Assembly: GCA_963978905.1 (NCBI GenBank)
Contig: OZ022258.1
Span: forward strand, 58,140,591-58,204,590
Source: Trichostrongylus colubriformis
Taxonomy: Eukaryota > Nematoda > Chromadorea > Rhabditida > Trichostrongylidae
Direction of reading: 5' to 3'
DNA length: 64,000 bases
Below, in pieces: positions 22,570 through 33,999 of this stretch. Position numbers and translations under genes: made by a program. The notes below the pieces were generated by a model, which was not told the DNA's origin, did not search any database, and saw only the letters and a program-made list of their open reading frames with translations. The number at the start of each line of letters is the position of its first letter. Positions within the stretch are counted from its first letter, which is position 1.

Positions 22570-22842
22570 CTGAAGATAAACGGATAAGCGGCATGCTATG
22601 GCGTCCGTCAAAGTATAAACAGGGCCTTAGGGTATTTCGGTTATGTATGTGGTTCCTCCTTATCAATTTAACAAGGGATACGCTCTAGGACATCATAGAT
22701 TAAATTAAGTAATACATAATGAAATTGAAAGGCTTTTTATTCAACTACTTAGGCAAGAAGAAAATCACCAGGTGGAGTAACAGACGGATCTTACTGTAAG
22801 TAAGAATTCGTAAAACTTGATGCCGTATTTGCACCATGGACA

Positions 22843-22977
22843 TCATAAACAACATTTCATATAGGCGGTCAGCTAATAAATTAAATGGATATCGACAATA
22901 ATAAATAATGATGGAAAGTACGCATGGAAATCACACCAGTCCATAGAAGAAGGAATTGACGCTGTCCGATAACAATT
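22843..22977 (-). CDS. Two short phase-matched exons
   Basis: The exon at 22937-22977 (acceptor CCTCTTTCTGTAG, donor GTGTGA) encodes 13 residues; the exon at 22843-22872 (acceptor TTTAATTTATTAG) adds nine and a TGA. Phase 0 across a 64-bp intron. The joined end reads LLSDSVNSFFYGL then LTAYMKCCL. Short, but both acceptors are excellent. Upstream exons not found. Confidence 0.33.
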
Positions 22978-23229
22978 CTACAGAAAGAGGATGCGGATGA
23001 GAACTGAGCTTCTGAGGAATGGAGGGCCGATTGGATCGCAGGGGATTTAGGAGGGTTAGATTCCAGCCGACTGCATAAGCACGTCTTGGCGCGTGCGCTG
23101 ATGCACGGTGTCGTTTAATTAATCCAAGGGGCGAGATCTGGCAAACAATCTGGATGGGGTCACCACAATGATTGGATTGGATTACCCAATTAGCATAACT
23201 ATTATTCCTTCTTGGCCAACACACGGATT

Positions 23230-24240
23230 CTAGCGCGTGATCCTACATGATCCTATTTAGCCCATAGATTTCAAATATTGACATTTGCAATCCAATGCAT
23301 CATATTTATACGAACAAAAGTTTTTCTAAGTAAGGAATCGAAAATTTAACAAGGAGAAGCTTATGTGTTTTTCTGGTGTCTCATAAAAATAAATAAATTG
23401 TGCGATTAAGGGATCGAAACCAAAACGGGTAATCTTCAGTGGACTCTACAATCTGGACCCATCAGAGATAGGTTACAAGCGAGATCCGTACTGATAGGTT
23501 GGGATTTCACCCTTCTGAACAAACGTCCAGATATCTACTGCTCCCGGAGCCCTATGGAAATGAAAAGGCATTGAAAACTGAACAAGACAAGCAGTGGGGA
23601 CCACCTCGAGAAACGACAACATGGGAAGAGTCTGGCTGCTTCTCTAATAGATTCAGACCCAGCTATGTCTCTGTATAATCACACACGTTCATGTTCCATT
23701 CCGCGCAATCCAATCCTTGCGCTTAGAACGTTTCCCAATTCCATGACTAATGGCCAGCTCAGTGGCTGATCGTCTTAAATGGCTCTTCCTTTCCCATACG
23801 AGTAGAGTGTAGCTCACAGACGCGCTCGCTTGCGATTTATTCACTCCACCGACGACGATCCAGGGAAAGAATGCGATGACCTGACATGCTTATGCTCATC
23901 TATCGCAACAATAACCTCTTCAATGATTCTTGGTTCAAAAGGGAAAAACGTGCTAGGCCCTCATAGTTAGCTAGACTTCCAGTAATCAGACTATGTTCAC
24001 GTCAGAAGATAAGCCAAGGACACTTTGACAGGTAAACCGATACCAGGAGAAGAATATGCTTAGTTTTTCGAAACCAAAGCAAAAAAGGCCCTAAAGACGA
24101 AGCAGGGAAGGCCTTACTTCCTCTTCTATTATCCCCGGTCGTCTTTACCTCAGGTACCATTGATGGGTGGCGATGGCCTTTTCAAAAAGTTTCCATAAGT
24201 GATTATTATTGTTTTATTATTATTCGTCCATCATTTTATC
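23230..24240. other. Stretch without a supported gene
   Basis: No convincing exon. A box-B-like match on the minus strand near 23410 (GGTTTCGATCCC) hints at an old SINE. Confidence 0.35.
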
Positions 24241-24245
24241 AGAGT

Positions 24246-24512
24246 GTGGATGGTGTAGTGACATGTGGCGCACACTCCACTCTCATGGTGTGGGGATCAA
24301 ATCCCGCATCAACGCCCACCCAGGACAACCAAGCCTTCCATCCCTTCGGGGTACCAGACTCGGTACCAGACTCGTCTGGGAGGATAAAAGCACTTACTTG
24401 TACATGAGCTGGCCCCGCAAGTCATTGTATAGGCCAAATCGCATTCCCCTGCCACAACGATTCCGAATGGAACTAAAATGCGCGGCGCATCCCACCCCAA
24501 GGGATTGGCTAA
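24246..24512 (+). repeat. SINE family A, most complete copy
   Basis: A tRNA-like head has box A TGGTGTAGTGA (24251-24261) and box B GGATCAAATCC (24294-24304). The body (CTGGGAGGATAAA, GAGCTGGCCCC, CAAATCGCATT, CCACAACGATTC) and the tail GGAACTAAAATGCGCGGCGCA recur at 38198-38360 and 30854-31070. A 12-bp unit (GTACCAGACTCG) is doubled at about 24350-24374. Confidence 0.65.
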
Positions 24513-25281
24513 CGCCGAAAAAATTATTCTTTTTATATCGCACAATTCCGAATCCATCCCAAACAATCCGAAACGAGTATTTCGGAATGTCTTTGGATAA
24601 GTTGGGGGCCAAATTACTTCAAATCCTATTAGAAGGGTGAAAAGCGCAATCATCATTTCTTTATATGTTTACTTAATCAAAGGTACGACAAAAAAGGAGT
24701 ATACGGATTGTAGAACTGCTGCCCATCTCAGTCCCCAGAGAAAAGATGAAAATGTGTGTTTAACCACGTATTTCTATATGTGTTGTGTATATAATGTATA
24801 CAATATACGTATGTACAATATATAATATTTATATACTTGCAACTATACGTGCTGTATGGTAGCAGAGGAAAAATGCTGTTATCACAACGCGGCTAGGTGG
24901 CGACAGGGTGAGGCGGCGTGAGAATTAATTGTCTTACGTTGCTCTGAACGTCATCTTTCAACCGGCTGAGCGAGCAGCCATTACAAAAGCATCACATCAG
25001 TTGGTGCTGTTACAATGAGCTATAAATAATGGACGTATAGCAACCGCGATAGGCCACCGATAGTGACATCCACATGTGCATAAACTACCACCGACCAACG
25101 CTTGTTTATGGTTAATAGAAAAGCGGTACGCTTTGGAAAAGGTCATCTCGAAAGCACTATTAGATTAATTCTTATAAATAGTTCTTAAATAATAACATTC
25201 AGCATGAAAAAATTCTTTAGTAATGATCAATTCCATTTTCGAGGGTGCGCCATGCATTCAAAGTGCACACGGCATAGGTAC

Positions 25282-25419
25282 CTGACTTTTGGTACCTCCT
25301 TGATCTGTGTAATAATTGCGAAGCCAGCCGTTGTCAGTGTGGTAGTCACGGTCAAGCATAACGCCGCAGAAATCTTCGAAGAACACAGTCCCCTCCTCCA
25401 CAAGAGAATCTCCGTAAAG
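25282..25419 (-). CDS. Candidate internal exon
   Basis: The minus strand is open for about 46 codons with strong protein-like text (EEGTVFFEDFCGVMLDRDYH, then GWLRNYYTDQGG). Two possible donors follow, GTACCAAAAG after 25296 and GTACCTATG after 25282. The acceptor side is unclear. SINE-tail-like sequence (GCATGGCGCACC) adjoins the 3' side, so a mobile origin is possible. The plus strand has a 94-codon ATG frame over the same bases. Confidence 0.33.
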
Positions 25420-26726
25420 TCACAAAAAAACTTTCCTCCCCCTCATCTCAGTAACAATAAGTACGTTTATCGACTTACAACTTCTTGAAGATCGGCTCAC
25501 CGGCCCAAAAACAACTGGGTCCACGTTTGTCGAAGAAATTTTCGAAATACATCTTTTACACCAAAACACCACCCCCACCGAGGAATCCTCGACGGAAGCC
25601 TAACCCTTGTCGGCGTTTTAGTTGATCCTAATTTTGAAAAACCGAATCACAAGACGGAAGGCTGTTGCCAGTTCGCCTGCGCAAAATTTGAGCTTAATGT
25701 CATACCCATCGAAAGCCCCCCTCCCCCCTCCCCCCGCTGCTATCTCTGTCTAGTTTTCGGAAATTGACTTCAAAAAGTGAATACAAATGTTACAAATTGT
25801 TACAAACTATGAACCTGTAAAATAGAAGAGCAAAAAACAAGTGCAAGCATCAGAAGTGAACATAAGATAGACTAAATCAAGACTGAAGCAGAATGAATAG
25901 ATGAAATGAATTATGTACTGTCTGAGTGATATTCTTTATATAATGAAAATCTCCGTTTTCCCATTATTGCACAAACAAGAATCGATTTTTCTTGCCAAAT
26001 ACCCCACAACGAGTGCTCAAATAATGGAAGATTTTCACCAACGGAAATGAAGAGAAATGAAGAAAAAGTAACCGGAAATTTGATGCAAACAACATTTCGT
26101 CATTGAGGGCATAGCAACCTCAAGAAAGGGAGACGGGTCTTTCCCTTAATTAATTTCCCTTGTAGAAGAATTATTTGCTCTATTCGATCTATTCACTACT
26201 ACCACATGTGAGTAACTGAGTTCAACAGTGAACATACCAATAAGCCATCCAGGCATAGCCCCAGGAAAAACAAAAGTTCAAGTTGTGATCAGAAACACAT
26301 TCTCGAGGTCTCCTTTCTTGATGAAAGCCAGATTTCAGTCGCGGGTTATTGCAAAGCAATTCGTGTTTCTGATTAGAGGATATCAACCTTGGAAAGTGGG
26401 ATTCTCAGCCTATATTTCGGTAGCTGAAACGATATCTACTCTAACTATTGCAAAAAAATCCAATTCACATATTGGATTAAGAATTCATTCAGATAAAAGG
26501 ATCAACATTCGTTGAGGAATTTTCAAAGATATCGCACTCTGGCTTGGGAAATGGTGAGATCCAGAGGTTCCACAAGGAATCCTCAACAATCATGTCTTCT
26601 TTGGTGGTATTTGCGTCAATCGATGATCATGCTTTGTTCTACGCAGCAATATTACGATTATCGATGACGATTATCTTTTTCAGGGGCACTACTAAAGTAT
26701 ACACTTTAGTTTACCATTTCATACTA

Positions 26727-27624
26727 TTAGGTTGATTCATAATAAATCGGACAAATTGACCAATTTTAATCATTGTCGTACAACTTTTTTACGACAACAG
26801 GGAATCACTTGAAATATACTCCATCTTTATCGATGACCTTCTGCCACGGTATAGGCAGATCATGGTTGCCCTTGCTCCAGAAGGCCGGAAGCTGGAGCTC
26901 GAAGAAGTTGCCGAGTGCCGCCTTGACCTCGTCGCGAGTTTTGAAGTCTTGGCCGTCCAGGTGGCGTTGGCTGTGGGAGAAAAGGTGGAAATCTGAAGGG
27001 GCCAGGTCTGGGGAGTACGGTGGGTATAGAAGTACGGTCCAACTGTACGACAGTAGCTCGGCCTTGGTCGATCTTGCGAAGTGCGGTCTGTGGAAGTAGA
27101 CACGTTGTCGTGCTGGAAGTAGACATGTGACCGCCGCCGTAGCGAACTTTGGACATTGGCCTTCAATTCTCGTAATTGACGAACGTAGACGTCGGCGGAT
27201 ACTGTGGTACCTTCATCGAGCAGCTCCCAGTACTCTACGCCGTGTACGCTCCACCAACCGCGGTTTTCGTCTTCGATGGAATAGTCGCCTGACGCAAACT
27301 TCGAATGCTACAACTACAGTGTACTTCTGCCGGGGGCATGCTCCTTGTGAACTTCTATCAGACGTCTGCCGATATCCGCGGGTTCCTGGCCAGATAGCGA
27401 TATAAATAGTATGACGTTGCGGATGTGGTCTCTGGACCGCTTGAAATCGTGCGGCATTGTGGCGGAATGAATTTTCTTTGGAGTGATTATTTTGCGGTAC
27501 TTTGAAGATTTTTCATACTCATTCCAACGGTACCTCGCGCGTCCATTTTCGTTAATTCGTTACTAAGTTATGATCTCTAGAAATCATCACTACCATTTGT
27601 CCGATTTATTATGAATCAACCTAA
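26727..27624 (-). pseudogene. Decayed mariner transposon with internally deleted transposase
   Basis: The 29-bp termini (TTAGGTTGATTCATAATAAA... and exact inverse) are flanked by TA duplications at 26725-26726 and 27625-27626. On the minus strand a start at about 27455 reads MPHDFKRSRDHIRN. Frame-shifted pieces downstream match the C-terminal half of mariner transposases: a block with Gln-His-Asp-Asn (catalytic-Asp region) and a terminal block with Trp-Gln-Lys-Val-Ile-Asp. At 898 bp it is shorter than the usual 1.3 kb, and the frame is broken several times, so it is inactive. Identical long termini suggest it could still be moved by an active relative. Confidence 0.85.
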
Positions 27625-27639
27625 TAACAGCATCCGTCA

Positions 27640-28560
27640 AAGGTCGCGGTCAGTTCGAAGGGAGCCGTATTTCTCTGAAAATTTTCTCAACGCTACGTTT
27701 GTCCTGCTTGCTTCCATTTGAAGTAAGCGCTAGGAGCCTTAGCAAGAATTCAGAGTTGCAAGATATGGACAGTTGTTTTTTAAATTCATTTGATAATGCA
27801 ATTTTTTCACAGTAAATCTCGCCTTGATCAAACCAACCAAGCCTGCTATCTACTACCTTGCCCAGACGCCGCTTCTGGACTTTTTTTGAAGCTTGAACCC
27901 ATGGCCTTTAGACCTGCCGCCCCATGTTACTCATGGTAAAGACTAAATGCAGTGTAGTTAGGATTCCGAATTGGGAGTCGCATTTCAAAACAAAATGATT
28001 ATTGTTAGACGCCCCATCTTTTTATGCTTTTATCACATAATGCGAATGAGAAACATGTGATGCTTGAATGGCTTTTTCGCGAAGCTGCGAAAAGAAGTGG
28101 CATCTGGCGATGCACAGGGATTACTTGAAATTATAAACTGCATATGGTCACCCAAAAATACATTAAAATCAATAGAAAGGAGGAATGCCTGGAAGTCATT
28201 AAGGAGCTGGCGCTATTCGCGACCCTTTTGACCCATTAGATCAATCCCCCATCGTTTTCCCTTCCACGGGGTTGGGAGGTTAGAGCAATAATGACTGTTA
28301 TACGTGCAATTCGGTATTTTTGCTCCCGAAAAAAAGTTAAATTGGGGCAAACTCCCTCAGAGGCTTTCTGAGGTAAGCGATCTTAGGGTTTTTACCTATT
28401 TCAACCCCTCTTTCTTGAGTACGGGGTGGCAGGTGGACCTCTGCGGTCAACAGCCTCAAAGGTCAGTCAGTTATCTCTGAGACATCGTTTGCATTTTTTT
28501 TACAAACTGTCAATTCTTCTTTGAAATGAAATGGCGTTTGAGCGAACAGTTTTCATGAAG
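27640..28560. other. Stretch without a supported gene
   Basis: Short frames only. Given the hammerhead-like motif downstream this could contain remains of a retroelement, but I found no reverse transcriptase motif. Confidence 0.3.
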
Positions 28561-28620
28561 ACTTCACTCTTCCAGACTGAAGAAGGCGACGACGCCGAAA
28601 TGTCAGTCGGAAATAAAGTT
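28560..28620 (+). ncRNA. Hammerhead-ribozyme-core-like motif
   Basis: CTGAAGA (28577-28583) is followed by a GGCG-ACGA-CGCC hairpin (28585-28596) and directly by GAAA (28597-28600), then AATAAAGTT. This order matches the conserved CUGANGA / stem II / GAAA core of hammerhead ribozymes, known from Penelope-like retroelements. Stems I and III were not established by eye and position 10.1 is A instead of the usual G, so activity is uncertain. Confidence 0.35.
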
Positions 28621-29291
28621 ATCAACAATCTTAGTTGAAGCTGAAACATCCGAACGCCATAATTGCGTTGAGCTACTAAACAAGCTTGCAGAAATGAGAA
28701 GAGGTTGATGCTTCGTCGAAAAGAAAGAATAGTCCATTTTGAAGGGTTATGAGCAAGGAAAAAAAGCAATCATTGAAAACGTCCAGAGAAAAGGATAACC
28801 TTCAGAGCAGATCGCTTCCTTTACGCTTTACAAAGGTGAAATGAACTCACGTCATTGAAAATGTCGCAGCGATGTCACAAAAAGTTATGGTTTGTGGATA
28901 AATGAATTGCTCGCGAGTGAGTGGGCTACACCTTATTCTGTGTAGGACCGCTGCAGAGTCTATGAGAGAACCATCTCGCGCAGCGCAGATAGATTGGGAA
29001 TCACGAAGGAATCAGATGCCCAGCTATCAGAACTGCATCTAAGATCAAAGCAACAGCCATGCCTTTCGATGAGCACCGATGGAAGCCAATAACGGTGCAA
29101 GCGAGCTCCATTTAAATGGCGACTTTTTCAAGGCGTTCTGGCGCCGGAATCGGAGAAAAAATCGGTTTGGCGGTCGTTAATCGTGACGCGATCAGTGACA
29201 GAAAAAAATGCTAGCTGACCTCATCAATACTCGTCACTCGTGTGTGCAAGCACTTAGAAATCCAACGAGGAAAAAAAACGTTCGGAGATGA

Positions 29292-29508
29292 ATGAGAGAG
29301 CCGCATATGGCAAAGTGCGGTGATAGTGAAATTTTGCTTTCCGCTGCTGACAGAAGATATCTGACGACGATATGCAACCGCGGTGCACCACTAATAATCG
29401 AAAAATTTCTAAGAAAAAGAACGAGCACGGCTGGATCACGGAGTCGGTCCATTGGCAAGCAACGTCAATCAGAAAGAGATTTTAAACGAGCCAAATCATT
29501 GGATAAAA
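29292..29508 (+). CDS. Candidate exon, basic protein
   Basis: An ATG at 29292 opens a frame of protein-like text (GDSEILLSAADRRYLTTICN, then IIEKFLRKRTSTAGSRSRS). It reaches a good donor, GTAAGCGAG, after 29508; read through, it stops at 29537. A Ser/Arg/Lys-rich C-terminal part suggests a nuclear or regulatory protein, which is inference only. It may belong with the frame at 30091-30402. Confidence 0.35.
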
Positions 29509-30090
29509 GCAGTAAGCGAGATGATTTAGGCTCTTAGGAGAAGAGGAACTAAGTTCATTATAAATGAGCGTGAAGGTCCAAGCAGACAGTATATCGCACG
29601 ATCTGTGGTGAGAGCTTAAGCTTGATGCGACTCATCCAGATTTTACGGGATTTTTCACGCTAACCACGCCTCCTAGCGCTCGACTTATGGGCGTGCGACC
29701 GCCACACACAACAGAGCCCATGGCTACGATCGATAGTTATTGTTAGATAGATATGCAGCCCACGGAAAACACGTGAGCGCACAACTATCGATTAACTAAC
29801 TATAAATAACTGATGCGTAGTAGAGGCTTACTTGAGTCTTACTTTAATTCTAGCTTTTTCACAGTTTTTTCACAGTGACACAACTTAGAATTTCCGCTTC
29901 TTTCTTATCGGTCGACCGGATTATCGCACCCCTAGCATTCAAGTATCCAAAACATTCTCCGCATTCTTCCTCTGCACTATCTAAAAACTAGTGTGTCTTC
30001 ACCTCCAAGGGATGCTTAGAAGCCTTTTGCGATGCGTTTTTCCAAATATTTCGATAACAAAGGTAAAGTTAATGACGTAAAAATCATCAG

Positions 30091-30402
30091 CCAAATCCCA
30101 AGAGAATCACTTCGTATTGCTATCCTGGAGAGTCGAAAGATACGAAAATGAGTTCCAGAACCATATACGGTATGAGCATGAAGCTTCAGAAGATCATTCC
30201 AGGAGCACCTGCCCGGAGCCCTTTCCCGTCGTCTAACATAGGAGTAACATCAACTCCTAACCTTCTGAGTGGGAAGAGTATAGGAGAAAAACGAATCTCA
30301 ACAGTTCGTACTGGAAGGATTCGTGGCAACGGAGGCGTCACCCGGAAAGCCCTAATCTTCTCGCTTTCGAGTGTTCCGATCGGCTGTGCAGTTGTTCACT
30401 AA
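30091..30402 (+). CDS. Candidate exon, Ser/Pro/Arg-rich
   Basis: After AAATCATCAG the frame is open for about 103 codons to TAA, with an internal ATG at 30148. Text such as LQKIIPGAPARSPFPSSNIG and RISTVRTGRIRGNGG is typical of a disordered regulatory region. Upstream at 30013-30062 a short ATG frame ends at AAAG/GTAAAG, but the implied 28-bp intron is too short, so the link is unproven. Confidence 0.35.
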   Translation, partial: PNPKRITSYCYPGESKDTKMSSRTIYGMSMKLQKIIPGAPARSPFPSSNIGVTSTPNLLSGKSIGEKRISTVRTGRIRGNGGVTRKALIFSLSSVPIGCAVVH

Positions 30403-30853
30403 ACACTTCTGCACACATACATGTCGTATAGGCAAAACATCCACAACCAATGCACGACTCTGTTATGCTTTCGCAACTTCGCACGACTGGAAAATAAGTC
30501 TAGATTCGCTGAAGGTACTTCGCAGTAGATGATGTCAGGGTACAGGGTCCATCAGAAGCCATATAGGGACTGCTTTGGGGTGAAAAAACACTCAACAATT
30601 TCGAGAAGTTATTTGTTTTCGTGAAAAGTCTAAATTTACATATCTTACAACTAAATCGCAATATATTATTTAAACTTCATGGAGGACATACAATGCTGGC
30701 TTGTTTGCTCCAGTTTGAGAAAACAATGGCATAAACTCATGGGATGTTGTGTAGAAAATGAGCCCATATGACTAATTTCCGATCAAAATTTTCTGCTGAT
30801 TTTGAAGAAGGTGAAATTTGTTCAGAAGACGCATTTCACTGTTTTTAGAGGAA

Positions 30854-31070
30854 GTGGTCGTGTAAGGATGCCCAAGTGACTCCACTCCCACTCGCATGAA
30901 GCTGGAATTAAATCCGGGACCTATGCCCACACAAGGAGCCAGGTCTTCCGTCTTTCCGATTGCGTCTGGGTTAGTAGCAAGGAGCTCTCGAACTGAGATC
31001 CTTCGAAACTAACTATCCTCACTTGACGTCATTCCGCATGAAAGCAGGATGCATGGCGCAATCCAGATAG
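30854..31070 (+). repeat. SINE family A, copy 2
   Basis: Aligns with 24246-24512: GACTCCACTCCCACTCGCAT in the head, a box-B-like GGAATTAAATCCGG, then CACACAAGGAGCCAGGTCTTCC, and a tail GGATGCATGGCGCA. Box A is degraded. Confidence 0.5.
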
Positions 31071-31145
31071 AGATTGGTCATTGCCGAATGCTCCCCCTCA
31101 TGCTACTCTCACTGTTTCAAGGTATGCGAATTTAATGGAAACAGT

Positions 31146-31677
31146 TTAGTTCGTAAAGCTATACAATCCATTCAGTCGCTCTGAGATCATCAAAGCAGTT
31201 GGGGTGAAAGGACTTTTCAAACTCAACTGCTTCGATAAACACTAGGAAAGACACAACCACATACGATGATACATCACTGGGAACTAATCGAGCCATGTAG
31301 GCTGCTCACAACCATCACTCACAGATACTATTTGACGAGAAAGTATCATACGAATAGTATCAGAACAGATGTTAAGATAGTTCATGAGAATTTGATTAGT
31401 GCACTTTGCAACATTTGCATGACAAGACGTTATTTCTAGAATTTGAGCAAGAACCGATACACTGCAATTCAAGAAGCGGAGACAAGGCATGTTCAAGAAA
31501 CAGTTTGGGAATGGGGAAAAGATCGATAGACTCGACTTCAAACAAGTTTGAGAAACGGAATAAGTAAATGATAAGCAAACGTACCTTTGCTGACAGGTCA
31601 TGAAGTGCGTCAATAATAAGATTGTAAAGTGATGAGCAATTCTCCAGAAACAGATCAACCTCAGTTATTTTGTCGCT
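31146..31677 (-). CDS. Three-exon unrecognised gene, 3' part
   Basis: Exons 31585-31677 (31 codons), 31323-31535 (71 codons) and 31146-31241 (31 codons plus TAA) are all in phase 0. The introns are 49 and 81 bp. Acceptors are ATCGTTTCCAG, CTTGTTTGAAG and GTCTTTCCTAG; donors are GTACGT and GTGAGTG. The first two exons look helical (TEVDLFLENCSSLYNLIIDA and LAQILEITSCHANVAKCTNQ), suggesting an alpha-helical protein. The last exon also reads well in one other frame, so the exact C-terminus is less sure. A possible ATTAAA signal follows the stop. Start and 5' exons not found. Family unknown. Confidence 0.5.
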
Positions 31678-31997
31678 CTGGAAACGATGTTTTTAGATTT
31701 TCGAATGGAACATAGAATTCATTAGCAAGTAATAAAAAATTCCCTAAACACAAAGAAAATCAAAGAGGTCACAGCCTTTGAAACAATCAGAAATATCATT
31801 CAGACATCAAATGCTATTGCGGCACATAAGTATGTGTATTTTTATTTTGTGTGTATTTTGTTGTGAATTCTTCCCAGAATTTCAAATACACATATAAATT
31901 GGTATATCTTCAAAAGAACGAAAAAGTATGCAGATCAAAAAATAAGACTCGTCCGAGATCTGGCCCCTTACAACTACATATTCCCTGACATTGCTAG

Positions 31998-32160
31998 TTA
32001 TGGTTTACTCATCAAGGTGGTTCCGAGAAACTACGCCAGCTGATCTCATTTTCACGTCAGATCGACACTTTCTATTTCCTACAAAGCGTCATTTCACTCA
32101 TCAAAGAGGCTCATCCAGGCTCTCATGACCCCGCTCACTTGTCTAGAAGTCGCCCACAAG
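31998..32160 (+). CDS. Candidate internal exon
   Basis: Open for 54 codons between acceptors (ACATTGCTAG, or the better TTTTCACGTCAG at 32058) and a strong donor GTGAGATTTTT. The text SEKLRQLISFSRQIDTFYFL and SVISLIKEAHPGSHDP looks helical and real. It is on the opposite strand from the gene at 31146-31677, head to head with it. Not recognised. Confidence 0.38.
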
Positions 32161-32269
32161 GTGAGATTTTTAAGGAAATGTCTACGAAGTCTGACGAACT
32201 GTGCATATGATTTCCGACACCATGTGCAACCAGGGTACACCGGGAGTAGAGCGACAGGAAGGTTGTATT

Positions 32270-32530
32270 CGACCAGACAGGTAGGGGGGGGGTCGTAAGT
32301 GCAGTGGTCAGCGATGAGCAATAGAACGTGAAATTTCAATAAAATTGAGGCCAAAAATAGAATATATTGAGGATTGAGATACATAACAAAAAACATAGCA
32401 ACCATACAATGCGGCAACTGTTACTGGTATTGTAGAGCTCAAAAAAAGAGGGGGGGGGGGTTGCACCTGGTTCCTCATAGAGGGGGGAGCCGTACTAAAG
32501 CGGCTATTTTCTTCGACACCTGGCAGTGCC
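32270..32530 (-). repeat. Inverted copies of the GTACGACCC-type repeat with G runs
   Basis: CCTCATAGAGGGGGGAGCCG then TACTAAAGCGGCTAT (32472-32510) is the inverse of 745-790. A G run of 12 at 32449-32460 and another of 9 at 32283-32291 bracket the segment. Confidence 0.45.
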
Positions 32531-33759
32531 CCGTGTGCAACGTATCTACTTGTGGTAATAAGAGATCTCTCCGCGTAGGATCTCCGAGAATTCGTGATAT
32601 AAAACATGCATTCAAAAAATCACGAAAGCCGTTATCCTAATAAAGAGGATGCCTAGGTGTTTAGCATTCTATAAGATGCCCCGCTCCCCATTAAGATACC
32701 ATCTTATTGAATCTCATACAAATAGGTACATGGACAAACGTAGTGATTGGTAGACGAGGTGTAGATTTCATCTGCCAAAAAAAGTTCAGAGGACGGGGGA
32801 TCAGGTGGAAATTATGCATCAAAAGGTAGGAAGAAGCCTGTTTGGGGGGGGGGGGGGGGGTGGGGAGGGGGGAGGCGACTGAAAACAGTCCAAGAGCGCA
32901 GGTACGATATGTGCGTAAACTCGATGCATATTAATTCTACACAACGGATGTCATGCATTTTCATGAGAACGCACAACGAGACAATCCGAATGACCGAAAA
33001 CTAATTCGGCGATGAGCAAAAAAAGGTAAACGATAAAAAGGGCAATAAAAGTATAAACATAAAGGTACGGTGACTCGCATCTACCCTGTCCAGTTTTGAG
33101 TCGGTTCTTAATGATTTACTACCACATCCCGTTACTGTTCTTAGACTCGTTAGTGTTATTTAGTTTCAGTGTGATTTATGTAATGTCGCTGCTCATTTTC
33201 ATGAGCTAGAAGAATTTGACCTCACGCTCCTCGCACCCTTTTTGGCCTTCTGAAAGTACTATTGTGGTTGGGCCCAGAAACTGACATAAACTACGAGGCT
33301 TTTAATCCTCTGAAAAAAATAAAAAAAATAATCTAAAAATCGATCGGATTATCTTCGCGATTCCTCAAAATGCAAGGAACAGATTGGGTTCCAAAATAAC
33401 AATTGGCTTCCATATTGGCTAGCCCCTTAAAGGCACAGGGAGGGGGGCAAGGGCGGAATAACGTCTACAAAAACAATGGCGTCTGAAAACAAACATATGG
33501 GTTCGGTAGATACAATGTGTAACAAAACCGGCGTTGAAAAACGCGCCATAGGGCGCTATTTGCCCCCAGTTCGCGCTTCCGTCCGAACTGCAAGCTTCCA
33601 TGACCGAGCCACGCTTCGTTCATTTTAAAGCTTGTCTTCGGCCTGATGTAACCTTATTTTTGAATTATTTCCTCTTTAGACTGTTTTCTAGTGACATATT
33701 TTACTTGTTTACTTATGGATCTTCTTAATTGTGCATTTCTCTACCTGAAAATCTCAGAA

Positions 33760-33994
33760 GGGTCAAATAAAGTCGGGGGGGGGGGGGGGAGACGCAACTT
33801 TGCGTCGACGTCGAAGCTCCTTTCCCTTACTAGGCTTAGGCTAAAATTGATATCCCCTCCTCCCACATTAAAAAGCATCTGTCAAAGCATAGGTCTCATC
33901 TGCTTTAGCCCAACCCTAGGAATGGAAAGAAGCTTTGACGTGGGTGAAAATTTTGCGTCTCCCCCCCCCCCCCCCCCCCGACTTTATTTGACCC
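33760..33994. mobile_element. Fold-back MITE with poly-G/poly-C termini
   Basis: GGGTCAAATAAAGTC followed by 15 G at the left; 19 C followed by GACTTTATTTGACCC at the right. Sub-terminal arms GAGACGCAACTTT and AAAATTTTGCGTCTC, and GGCTTAGGCTAAAATT against TTTAGCCCAACC, also pair. The G run extends a terminal repeat, so it is copied with the element. Non-coding. Confidence 0.7.
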
Positions 33995-33999
33995 GTAAG

